64,000 nt of DNA from Pokkaliibacter sp. MBI-7 (GTDB lineage Bacteria; Pseudomonadota; Gammaproteobacteria; Pseudomonadales; Balneatricaceae). The stretch is taken from NCBI RefSeq assembly GCF_029846635.1, contig NZ_JARVTG010000002.1, forward strand, positions 248,001-312,000. Direction: 5' to 3'. A program made the translations under genes and the position numbers. Every line of letters begins with the position of its first letter. Positions within the stretch are counted from its first letter, which is position 1. The notes under the pieces are model-generated. The model ran no database searches. It had not been told where the DNA came from and saw nothing but the letters and a program-made list of their open reading frames with translations. This document shows positions 34,471-42,433 of this stretch, piece by piece.

Positions 34471-35955
34471 ATGTCTTCTTATCTGCTTGCCCTGGACCAG
34501 GGAACCACCAGTTCCCGTGCTATCGTTTTTGATTTTCAGGGCAAAGTGATTGCCTCTGCGCAGCAAGAATTCAAGCAGCACTTCCCCCATGACGGTTGGG
34601 TGGAACACGATCCGGAAGATATCTGGAATACGGTGCTGGCCACCAGCCGTGAGGCCATCGCCAAGGCGGGTATTGAAGCTGCCGATATTGCTGGTATTGG
34701 CATCACCAATCAGCGTGAAACCACACTGGTGTGGGATCGTGCCACCGGTAAGCCTGTTTATAACGCCATCGTCTGGCAGGATCGCCGTACCAGCGACTAT
34801 TGCAAGGAACAGAAGTCGAAAGGGCTGGAAGAGCAGGTTAAAAAGAAAACCGGCTTGCTGCTGGATCCCTATTTCTCTGCAACCAAGCTCAACTGGATTC
34901 TCGATAACGTCGAAGGTGTCCGCCAGCGAGCCGAACAGGGCGAGCTGGCTTTCGGTACCGTCGACACCTTCCTGATCTGGCGCCTGACCGGCGGTGAATC
35001 GCATGTGACCGACGCGACCAATGCCTCCCGAACCATGCTGTTCAATATCCATACTCAGGAATGGGATCGTGACTTGCTGGAGGCCTTTGCGGTGCCTGCA
35101 GCCGTGCTGCCAGAGGTCAAGGACTCCAGTGCTGACTTTGGTCAGACCCAGGCAGAGTTTTTCGGTGCGCCTGTTCGTATTGCCGGTGTTGCCGGTGATC
35201 AGCAGGCGGCGCTGGTCGGTCAGGCCTGCTTTCAGCCGGGGATGGCAAAAAGCACTTATGGCACGGGCTGTTTTCTGATTCTCAATACCGGCGACAAGGC
35301 GCTGTCATCCGCCAATCGTTTGCTGACGACTGTGGGTTATCGCCTTAATGGCAAGGTCTCCTATGCGCTGGAAGGCAGCATATTTGTGGCGGGCGCAGCT
35401 GTGCAGTGGCTACGTGACGGGTTGAAGCTGATTCAGCATGCGCGGGAAACCGAGCAGCTGGCGAAGACGATACCGGTAAATCACGGTGTGTATCTGGTGC
35501 CAGCCTTTACCGGGCTGGGCGCACCATTCTGGGATCCGGAAGCCCGGGGGGCGTTATTCGGTCTGACCCGTGATACCGGTATTGCTGAAATCGTGACAGC
35601 GGGGCTGCAGTCGGTCTGTTTCCAGACCAAGGATCTGCTGGCGGCGATGGCGCGAGATGGTGTCGATATTCAGACGTTGCGAGTGGACGGCGGCATGGTG
35701 GCCAACGACTGGCTGATTCAGCATCTGGCAGATATTCTGCGGGTCAATGTGGATCGCCCGGCAGTGATCGAGACGACAGCACTGGGTGCGGCCTATCTGG
35801 CCGGGTTGCACGTAGGTGTCTATCAGTCTGTTGATGATGTGTGTGGGCTATGGCAGTGCCAGCAGCACTTCTCTCCACAACTGCCCGAAGAGGAAGCCAG
35901 TGCTCTGCACAAGGGTTGGAGTAATGCCGTAAAGCGTGTCATGAGTACGGCCTGA
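34471..35955 (+). CDS. glpK: Glycerol kinase
   Basis: A 494-residue FGGY-family kinase that makes glycerol-3-phosphate from glycerol and ATP. Visible motifs are LALDQGTTSSRAIVFD (phosphate loop), NAIVWQDRRTSDYC, STYGTGCFLILNTG and the C-terminal DGGMVANDWLIQHLADIL. GGAGG precedes the ATG. It is divergent from glpR and repressed by it according to the operators between. The usual upstream partner glpF is missing, so glycerol must enter by diffusion or by a carrier encoded elsewhere. Confidence 0.97.
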   Translation: MSSYLLALDQGTTSSRAIVFDFQGKVIASAQQEFKQHFPHDGWVEHDPEDIWNTVLATSREAIAKAGIEAADIAGIGITNQRETTLVWDRATGKPVYNAIVWQDRRTSDYCKEQKSKGLEEQVKKKTGLLLDPYFSATKLNWILDNVEGVRQRAEQGELAFGTVDTFLIWRLTGGESHVTDATNASRTMLFNIHTQEWDRDLLEAFAVPAAVLPEVKDSSADFGQTQAEFFGAPVRIAGVAGDQQAALVGQACFQPGMAKSTYGTGCFLILNTGDKALSSANRLLTTVGYRLNGKVSYALEGSIFVAGAAVQWLRDGLKLIQHARETEQLAKTIPVNHGVYLVPAFTGLGAPFWDPEARGALFGLTRDTGIAEIVTAGLQSVCFQTKDLLAAMARDGVDIQTLRVDGGMVANDWLIQHLADILRVNVDRPAVIETTALGAAYLAGLHVGVYQSVDDVCGLWQCQQHFSPQLPEEEASALHKGWSNAVKRVMSTA

Positions 35956-36011
35956 TCAATACATAGCTCTGTTCATAATGCAGAGCCTTATCCATAAGGG
36001 GGCTCTGCCCC

Positions 36012-36081
36012 AAAAAGCCTGACTGTCAGCTCATTACCATCGGCAATTACCCAGATGGATGAGTCATGCAGCAGGCTTTTT
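36012..36081. terminator. Long-stem terminator after glpK
   Basis: Outer arms AAAAAGCCTG and CAGGCTTTTT enclose inner complementary arms CTCAT-CCATC and GATGG-ATGAG around a 12-base loop. Runs of A and T at both ends let it act in either direction, ending glpK and perhaps the minus-strand gene at 36243. Confidence 0.65.
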
Positions 36082-36089
36082 GCTTTTAG

Positions 36090-36229
36090 CAGGCTGTTGA
36101 AAATCTATCTGCGTTGCCGAATACCGCGTCAAAAACAGGCTCAAAATGCTCATTTAGCTCACTAAACTCCGCTTTTTCGCCTGTTTTTTCCTTGTCTCGG
36201 CTGCCTCGATAACGTTTTTCAACAGCCTG
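36090..36229. repeat. 140-bp nested palindromic repeat
   Basis: The ends are a 14-bp inverted repeat, CAGGCTGTTGAAAA and its complement. Inside, AAAAACAGGC near 36131 pairs with GCCTGTTTTT near 36178, around a centre holding GCTCATTTAGCTCACTAAACT. It resembles repetitive extragenic palindromes that occur in many copies in marine gammaproteobacteria, but no second copy is in this window. It contains no gene. Confidence 0.65.
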
Positions 36230-36242
36230 TTAGTGGTGTGGT

Positions 36243-36914
36243 TCAGGGCTTTGCCTCCACTGCTGGAGGTGATGTCTCGGCAGCCTGCAAATGGGGCGTG
36301 TCGGTAGGGGAGAGATAGCGAATCAGTTCTATTCCGCTATGAACTACCGTTGTTTGTGGGTATTGCTGGCAGTAGTTGTTGAGGAAGGTCAGCACCATGT
36401 CGTTTTGTACTATCTCACTGAGTGACCAGTTGCCAAGGCCCAGTGCGGCGGCACTGACGTAGCCCTCCATCCATGAGCCATAGATGATACGTGCCAAGGC
36501 ACCGGTGCGTTTGTCATGGGCGTGGCGCAGATAATCGCTGCAACTGAATGCGCCAGCACCCAGCACGCTGCTGTACTCCGAGCTGGCAGCGCCGAGCTGT
36601 GGCGCCTTAAGCACGGCAGGCATGGCATCAATCAGCCATTTACCTTTTGGGCACAGCACAGGGAGTTGGTCCAGCAGCTCAGCGTGTTGCTGTTCACTGA
36701 CGTGGAATGACAACCCTTTGATAAAGGCCTGCCCGGAAAGATAGCCCTGAGTCCATGACTGAGAGGCAATGACGCTGTCACGGCTTTTGAACGCCTGGGA
36801 ACAATCCACATCACCCTGACCGTAGAGTTGATAACTCAAGTCGGCTGACTCAGCTTTGGCTTCGCTGCTCAGTAACAGCAGTAATGAAGCGACAAGGGTG
36901 ACAAGGGATTTCAT
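36243..36914 (-). CDS. Exported protein with a duplicated Tai/HdeA-like domain, function unknown
   Basis: A 223-residue protein with a signal peptide (LVTLVASLLLLLSSEAKAES). It contains two similar halves. The first has DCSQAFKSRD...SWTQGYLSGQAF...LPVLCPKGKWL; the second has SCSDYLRHAHD...GSWMEGYVSAAAL...LNNYCQQYPQTT. Each half therefore has C-x(n)-W-x2-GY-x(n)-C with helical predicted character, like single-domain Rap1a/Tai-type or HdeA-like periplasmic proteins. A tandem duplication is a reasonable reading. No neighbour suggests a T6SS. Role unknown; a C-terminal proline-rich tail follows. Confidence 0.7.
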   Translation of the reverse strand: MKSLVTLVASLLLLLSSEAKAESADLSYQLYGQGDVDCSQAFKSRDSVIASQSWTQGYLSGQAFIKGLSFHVSEQQHAELLDQLPVLCPKGKWLIDAMPAVLKAPQLGAASSEYSSVLGAGAFSCSDYLRHAHDKRTGALARIIYGSWMEGYVSAAALGLGNWSLSEIVQNDMVLTFLNNYCQQYPQTTVVHSGIELIRYLSPTDTPHLQAAETSPPAVEAKP

Positions 36915-37295
36915 GGTGATTCTCCCATGCTTGTGGGTCTGTTCCCGGTCAACGTGTCCAACCTGATGTACTGCAGTTGCACATACTTAACTCATGGTAC
37001 GAGGGCTGAGAATTATCAAGCGCCAATGCAGCAGGGTGGTGAAATGGTATTGATAGGTGAGAAAACGTCAGGAAATGAGCAGCTTCAGTGCAGTGCTAAT
37101 GAACAACAGGAATTGTTCAGTAAGCGTGCATGGAGGTCATTACGGTACGCAGCGTGAAGCGCTGTGCAGGGCTGGTATGTCGAACGGGAATCAAGGGCAG
37201 TTTACTGAGGGGATTGAACCAAAATGGTTTCGACAGGCAAGCACAATCACCTTGCTCGGCAGTCAGATGATGTGAGGGTAAGTCTATAAGCGGTA
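36915..37295. other. Intergenic region, no gene supported
   Basis: 381 bases between two minus-strand genes. It should hold the promoter of the exported protein at 36914. No convincing open frame, hairpin or repeat is seen. Confidence 0.5.
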
Positions 37296-37484
37296 TTAAC
37301 GAGCGCCCGGCCTCAGTGCTCTGCGTGGACGACGCAGGGCAACAATTTTGCAGCTGGACACATCGGCATAAAAGCTTACGGCCCGGCAATGGGGACACAC
37401 GATAAGTTCATCTGAGCGATGAGCAATCGCTTGAACGTAGATGCCACTGTGGCATTGCGGGCAGTTCATGATCTGTTCCGGCAT
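37296..37484 (-). CDS. Small zinc-ribbon protein
   Basis: A 62-residue protein with two CxxC knuckles (NCPQCHS and VCPHCRA, 19 residues apart) followed by a third Cys and an arginine-rich tail (RRPRRALRPGAR). This fits a one-zinc ribbon that may bind nucleic acid or another protein. A strong ribosome binding site (GAGGGAG) precedes the ATG, which supports it being real despite its size. No specific family recognised. Confidence 0.6.
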   Translation of the reverse strand: MPEQIMNCPQCHSGIYVQAIAHRSDELIVCPHCRAVSFYADVSSCKIVALRRPRRALRPGAR

Positions 37485-37765
37485 GGTAACTCCCTCGACT
37501 CAAAGCGGTAATCGCATGTGCCAGGTTTTCTGGCTCGTTCTATTTTTCTAACTGTCGTTTTGCGGGGTTCGTTCAACGTCGCGCGTAGTGGGGGTCTTCG
37601 TTGCCGCGACCGGTATTTTGTTTTGTCAGTCACGGGGTCTGACGTCTATATGGTTATAACCTTAGTCTGGGCATGGGATAGCGGCAAGCCAAAATTATTC
37701 ATGCTGGGTGGGAGGGCTGGCGCATGGGGTTGCCATGTGCCAGCGAGGGAAAGGAACGTGTTCGC

Positions 37766-38083
37766 TTACTGTTGTGTACTGAAATAGGCGGCCAGGTCGG
37801 CAATGTCCTGATCGCTCAGGTTTTGCACCATAGGGTACATCAGCGCAGCCTGAGCACCCTTACGCTCCTGTGACTTGTATGTCTTGATGGCATATTCAAT
37901 ATAGCCCTCGCTTTGTCCGGCAAGGCGAGGATAGGTCGGCATGATGGGCTGGGCACCGCCCTGACCATGGCAGGCGGAGCATACTGCAGACTTGGCTGCG
38001 CCTGCGGTGGCATCACCGGCTGCGTGGCTGAGAGCGGGGAGTGTGGCGAGGGCCAGTGTGCATGCCAGTATTTTTGTGTTCAT
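37766..38083 (-). CDS. Periplasmic cytochrome c (class I, c553/c5-like)
   Basis: A 105-residue protein with signal peptide (MNTKILACTLALATLPALSHAAG), one haem-binding motif CSACH near residue 35 and the distal ligand Met in ALMYPMVQNLSDQDIADLAAYF. This is the standard single-haem electron carrier layout. GAGGAG precedes the ATG. It stands alone, so its redox partners cannot be named. Confidence 0.9.
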   Translation of the reverse strand: MNTKILACTLALATLPALSHAAGDATAGAAKSAVCSACHGQGGAQPIMPTYPRLAGQSEGYIEYAIKTYKSQERKGAQAALMYPMVQNLSDQDIADLAAYFSTQQ

Positions 38084-38350
38084 GGGTTCTCCTCAAATCA
38101 GGCTGTGGTTCACGGTGTTAATGATTGTTTGAATTATTTATCGGTGTTGTGGTCCGTTCGTATTGCAGCGAGTGGTGGCTAGTTGCATCGGCGCGTTCCT
38201 GATCTGCTGCAGGTCGTCATTCGCTTTGCTTGCCCCAGACTCACTAGAGTGTGAATAGGCTCTGGGTCTGTATGAAATGAATTCAGTTTAATCCGAGCAC
38301 AAAGCGTTACAACCCGCCGTTCCCTTTTTATGTTTGGCGACTGATGAGCA

Positions 38351-40378
38351 TCAAGGTGCGGCATATTGCTCCTGATCACTGATCTCTCGCAGTAAGCGGA
38401 ATCCTGTTTCACTGTTGCGGTTGTCTGGTTCTGCCTGCTGGCGTGCGGAGGAGCGCAGTAGTGCAGGAGGGCTTCGCCAGGAACCGCCCTTGATGACGCG
38501 ACTCATGCACTGCTGGTTTTGTGCATCGGTCGATCCGCTGGCGGCAACGCTGCCCTCGGTGTAGCAGTCTCCCACCCATTCGGAGACATTACCGCTGACG
38601 TCAAACAGACCATAGTTATTGGCTGGAAAGGCGCCAACGGGTGCCGTACGAAGGTTGTCCCATTCACTGCCACAGCTTTGGCAGTTACCGTGTCCTTTAT
38701 CGATGGCGCCTCCCCACCAGTATGCTGTGCTGGTATTGGCGCGAGCGCTGTACTCCCATTCCTCCTCTGTCGGCAGGCGGTACACATGACGGCTGATATT
38801 GCTCAGCCAGATCGCATATGCATTGGCGTCATACCAGCTGACGTTGATCACTGGGCGTCTGCCACGCCCCCAGCCATTGTCATTCGGGAGAAGGCGGCCG
38901 GTTGCCTTGGCAAAAAGGTCGTAATCCTCAAAAGTGACCTCATCCTGCATCAGGGCAAATGGAGCGGAGTAACTGACAAAATGAGGCGCAAGTTCATCGG
39001 AACTGCCTCGCCTATCCTGATTGCCAATGTAGGCAGACCCAGAAGGGATCACCATCATCAGTGGGCCACGCATGCCATTGGCAAGCGCGTCTGTGAAGCT
39101 GTCACCTGCGCGCAGGCGGTTGGGGCTGGCTGCTTTCGGGGCAGGCAGTTTGCCCGGTGAGATATCGGCCGGTGCCTTCAGTGCGGGGTTGTGCAACTTC
39201 ATGAAGAAGGCGGTGATATTGTCCTCCAGTTTGCGCGATCCCGACTGTCCGGAGGCCTTTTGGTAAAACTGATCAAAAAGCTGTTGTGCCTTGCGCAGGT
39301 CTGCTTCGGATTGGGGGTTTTGCAGGAGTTGCTCAATCTGTTCGGTGAGATCAGCCATTTCCTGTTGATGAGGAGATTTGTGCAGCACCAGATAAATCAA
39401 AAAATTGATGATGGCCAGCCCTGACAGGGTGGCACCTGCCAGCATCAGAATACGTCGTCTATCAAAGCGCTTTGCTTTGGCAGCGGGGCGCTCGGTGGTG
39501 AGGGGATGTGCCGGAGGGTCTTCTCTTGGCGTAAATATGTCGTCGATCAATTCGTTTAGCTGGCGAGTTGGGCGCTCCTCTGGAGCCACAGCCAGCAGCC
39601 GGTTGAGAGCCTGCCATTGATTGGTGTGCAGGGAAGGAATATCAGGTAAAGGAAAGCGTTCTGTACTTTTGAACAGTGGCTCACCCATCAGGAGTTCATA
39701 GCAGAGGCAGCCAAGAGAATAGATATCTGCAGCAGGGCTGAGGCTGGCCGGTGTTTGCAGTAATTCTGGCGCCAGATAGCGAAGGCTGGGCCAGCTGTCG
39801 TTGTCAGGAGGGATAACTGCGGATGCCTGACCTTCATGCAGTGTCTGGAAAATGCTGTATTGATAGCTGGTATTCAGCAGTTTCAGTTGGTAGTCACGTG
39901 TAATCAGAATGCTGTGCGGGTTGAGGTCAAGATGCAGAATACGCTTGCTGTGCAGCGAATGAAGAATACTCGCGGTGCTTTTCATGACGGCTTTTGCAAG
40001 CTCAGGTTTGAAGTGATGCTTGCTGATCATACTTTTAAGGCTGGCGCCTTCTATCGCCTCCAGGATGGCGAAGTGCCATCCGGCAGGGTCTCTGGCCACT
40101 GCCTGAATTTGCACTACGTTGGCATGATGCCAGTCTTCCTGTAAGGCTATTTGTGCTTCGATAGCTGCGGTATGACGATGGTGTTCAAACAGCAGGGGAG
40201 AGAGTATCAGCAGGCAGGCTTTGCCGCGACGACGTTCTTTCTTGCTGATTTCATTGGCGAGCCAGATATGTGACCCAGCGGAAGTAAACAGCGGGCGTTC
40301 AAGGGTGAAATGACGCTCGCCTGTGGTGAGCGCCATTTCTGTGTGCAGGTCGGCAAGCGATAATTGCTCTTCTACCAT
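38351..40378 (-). CDS. Membrane pseudokinase fused to an FGE-sulfatase (SUMF1-like) domain
   Basis: A 675-residue protein. Residues ~20-285 have the protein-kinase fold: the landmarks YLAPEL (201-206) and ADIYSLGCLCYELL (217-230) are clear. But the VAxK lysine is replaced (ACLLILS, 54-60), the catalytic loop reads HLDLNPHS (149-156, Lys and Asn lost) and DFG is LNT (168-170). One transmembrane segment follows at 309-332. The periplasmic part ends in an FGE-sulfatase fold (440-663) with YDANAYAIWLS, RLPTEEEWEYSAR, NVSEWVGD and GGSWRS, lacking the Cys pair of true formylglycine enzymes. ATG 40378 has GAGG upstream. It probably senses or scaffolds rather than phosphorylates. Confidence 0.85.
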   Translation of the reverse strand: MVEEQLSLADLHTEMALTTGERHFTLERPLFTSAGSHIWLANEISKKERRRGKACLLILSPLLFEHHRHTAAIEAQIALQEDWHHANVVQIQAVARDPAGWHFAILEAIEGASLKSMISKHHFKPELAKAVMKSTASILHSLHSKRILHLDLNPHSILITRDYQLKLLNTSYQYSIFQTLHEGQASAVIPPDNDSWPSLRYLAPELLQTPASLSPAADIYSLGCLCYELLMGEPLFKSTERFPLPDIPSLHTNQWQALNRLLAVAPEERPTRQLNELIDDIFTPREDPPAHPLTTERPAAKAKRFDRRRILMLAGATLSGLAIINFLIYLVLHKSPHQQEMADLTEQIEQLLQNPQSEADLRKAQQLFDQFYQKASGQSGSRKLEDNITAFFMKLHNPALKAPADISPGKLPAPKAASPNRLRAGDSFTDALANGMRGPLMMVIPSGSAYIGNQDRRGSSDELAPHFVSYSAPFALMQDEVTFEDYDLFAKATGRLLPNDNGWGRGRRPVINVSWYDANAYAIWLSNISRHVYRLPTEEEWEYSARANTSTAYWWGGAIDKGHGNCQSCGSEWDNLRTAPVGAFPANNYGLFDVSGNVSEWVGDCYTEGSVAASGSTDAQNQQCMSRVIKGGSWRSPPALLRSSARQQAEPDNRNSETGFRLLREISDQEQYAAP

Positions 40379-40507
40379 GCCCAAGCCTCGGCAATGTTTT
40401 CCAGAGTATAGTGCAGGACAAACCACTAGCCGAATAGTTGGAGTTTAGAGCACACACCGCCGAGGCAGTGGCTCGGTTGTGTATGCTGCCTTGACTGACT
40501 CTGCTGA

Positions 40508-41353
40508 TCAGGCTGTCTGCAGGTCGGCGAATGATTTCACCAGCTCATCGATGGCTTTCATCTGCGCTAGGAAGGGCTCCAGTTTATCGAGTGGCAATGC
40601 TGAAGGGCCATCGCACTTAGCCTTGCTAGGATCCGGGTGAGTTTCAAGAAACAGGCTGGACAACCCCTGAGACATCCCAGCACGTGCCAGCTGTGTCGCT
40701 AGCTGGCGTCGGCCATCGGCGGAGTCAGCCCGTCCGCCGGGCATTTGCAGCGAGTGGGTGACATCAAACATCACAGGGTATCCAAAATCCTTCATGATGC
40801 TGAAGCCCAGCATGTCTACTACCAGATTGTTATAGCCAAACATGGTGCCACGCTCACAAAGCATCAGCTGAGTGTTACCTACTTCCTCACATTTACGCAG
40901 AATGTGCGCCATTTCGTGGGGAGCCAGAAACTGGGCTTTCTTTATATTGATGACACGGCCTGTTTCGGCAATTGCCGTTACCAGATCAGTCTGGCGTGAC
41001 AAGAAGGCGGGTAGCTGCAGTACATCGGCTACTTCTGCTACGGGCTTGGCCTGCCAAGGTTCATGGACATCGGTAATAACGGGGATATCAAAGCTGGCCT
41101 TGACCTTTTCCAGAATGCGCATTCCCTGCTCAAGGCCCGGGCCTCGAAATGAGCTCACGGATGAGCGGTTGGCCTTGTCGAATGATGCCTTGAATACATA
41201 AGGGATATTGAGTTTCTGGGTGATCTGGACGAACTGTTCTGCAGTGGAGAGGGCCAGGTCTTCCGATTCCAGCACGTTGATGCCGCCAAAAAGGACAAAT
41301 GGCTTATCGTTGGCTACTTCTATACGGCCAACCTGTACAGTTTTGGTGCTCAT
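40508..41353 (-). CDS. kdsA: 3-deoxy-D-manno-octulosonate 8-phosphate synthase
   Basis: A 281-residue enzyme that condenses phosphoenolpyruvate with arabinose-5-phosphate to make Kdo-8-phosphate for lipopolysaccharide. Conserved stretches are FKASFDKANRSSVSSFRGPGLE, ITDVHEPWQ, LPAFLSRQTDL and MFDVTHSLQMPGG. The position after IKKAQFLAPHEM is consistent with the family. ATG 41353 (MSTKTVQVGRIEV) matches the normal length; the frame is open to 41434 but that extension is not typical. Kdo is made only by Gram-negative bacteria and plants. Confidence 0.95.
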   Translation of the reverse strand: MSTKTVQVGRIEVANDKPFVLFGGINVLESEDLALSTAEQFVQITQKLNIPYVFKASFDKANRSSVSSFRGPGLEQGMRILEKVKASFDIPVITDVHEPWQAKPVAEVADVLQLPAFLSRQTDLVTAIAETGRVINIKKAQFLAPHEMAHILRKCEEVGNTQLMLCERGTMFGYNNLVVDMLGFSIMKDFGYPVMFDVTHSLQMPGGRADSADGRRQLATQLARAGMSQGLSSLFLETHPDPSKAKCDGPSALPLDKLEPFLAQMKAIDELVKSFADLQTA

Positions 41354-41483
41354 GAAAGTGGGATCCTGTGGCTCTAAAAGCTGCCATTCTACTCCCTGCC
41401 AGTAGAAATGATTAGCCTTAAGCTCCTGGTGCAAGGTGTCGGAGGTTTCCAGTTTGCTCTTGAGGGTTTGTACTTTGAGGCGC

Positions 41484-41951
41484 TCAGGACTCCGTAGCCG
41501 GGAGTGTTAATGCGGGGAAATGAGCAGCGAAACGCTCAATCCATTCCTTTGCTGCTTGTTCCAGTGCCAGATGGTGTCCTCTTGCCATCTCTGCTACCTG
41601 ATAGGCGTGGATGTGGCAGGCCTGTTCGATCATGCGTGCCCGTTGTGCCTCATCCGGGTCGCAAATGCTGATCTGCATCTGAAAGCGGCGCTCTGGCAAG
41701 GGGCGGCATAATGTCAGCTTTCCCATCAACGGCTGGTTGCCGTCAAGGCCCGGGATATGCAGTGTCACATCGCTAAAGACGGGTAGGGCCTCAAGGCCTA
41801 TCAGTTTGATATTCAATAAATGGCGGTGGTAGTGAGATGTCACAGAGCGCCTTGCGGAGTGAAAGCGCATGGCAGGTGGAGGAGGTTGTACTGTCTTTAT
41901 ACTTATCGGTACACGTACCGGGTGGACAATACATTCAGTGCGAATGTCCAT
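41484..41951 (-). CDS. PilZ-domain-like protein (tentative)
   Basis: A 155-residue protein. The central part (residues ~40-120: HYHRHLLNIKLIGLEALPVF, then GKLTLCRPLPERRFQMQISICDPDEAQRARMIEQACHIHAYQ) resembles the beta-barrel and C-terminal helix of PilZ proteins. The c-di-GMP motif RxxxR-DxSxxG is not intact, so nucleotide binding is doubtful. GGAGTTT precedes the ATG. It lies upstream of kdsA on the same strand, 130 bases away. Confidence 0.5.
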   Translation of the reverse strand: MDIRTECIVHPVRVPISIKTVQPPPPAMRFHSARRSVTSHYHRHLLNIKLIGLEALPVFSDVTLHIPGLDGNQPLMGKLTLCRPLPERRFQMQISICDPDEAQRARMIEQACHIHAYQVAEMARGHHLALEQAAKEWIERFAAHFPALTLPATES

Positions 41952-42196
41952 CTGTAAACTCCGGATTTACTTCCTGTTTAAATTTTAAGCAAATATGAGG
42001 CCAGCTCTCTGGGATGCGAGATTGAAAGGACAGTTTGGCATTGCGCAGGTGAGTTTTAGCTGTTAGAGTACGCGCACTTGTGTGACACGTGTAGCGTGTC
42101 CTCTTGATACCCACAACCAGCTCCGGCAGGTGGGGGCAGCTCGTTGAGCTGTTGTCTGAAGAGACAGGAGCACTGGTAGTTACTTCGGCTATCAGG

Positions 42197-42285
42197 GCGC
42201 TGCCAGTGGGCAGTGCTGTCCGCAAGGATACGAAGGTCCTTTTGGCACGGATGTGCCCACCCGACGGTCTCCTCGATACGTCAAT
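42197..42285. repeat. Structured tandem repeat, unit 1
   Basis: Core unit from 42218: GTCC-GCAA-GGA hairpin, then CCTTTTGGCACGGATGTGCC containing the hairpin GGCAC-GGAT-GTGCC, then CACCC and a GACG/CGTC pairing. A strong hairpin (42197-42216) precedes it. Unit 2 lies 147 bases downstream. Confidence 0.7.
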
Positions 42286-42343
42286 CCAGTCTCGGCTGGA
42301 GGTCTATATGGCAGAGGACGGGCAGACGCTTCGGCTGCCGGGG

Positions 42344-42433
42344 CCATCCTAATGCAGGATGGTTGTCCGCAAGGACGAGAAGAGCCTTTTGGTACGGATG
42401 TACCCACCCTGACGCCTGTCTCGGCACGTCAGT
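42344..42433. repeat. Structured tandem repeat, unit 2
   Basis: Core unit from 42365: GTCC-GCAA-GGAC, then CCTTTTGG and the hairpin GGTAC-GGAT-GTACC, CACCC, and TGACG/CGTCA. Compared with unit 1, the middle stem changes C-G to T-A on both arms while the loop GGAT is kept. This compensatory change points to an RNA-level function. A 7-bp hairpin (CCATCCT/AGGATGG) precedes it. Confidence 0.7.

Noticed and set aside
35966..36010. Short GC hairpins just after glpK as the main terminator
   Set aside because: They are not followed by a T-run. The longer hairpin at 36012-36081 is the better candidate.
37518..37787. An 89-residue plus-strand frame
   Set aside because: No ribosome binding site, unnatural composition, and overlap with the end of the cytochrome gene.
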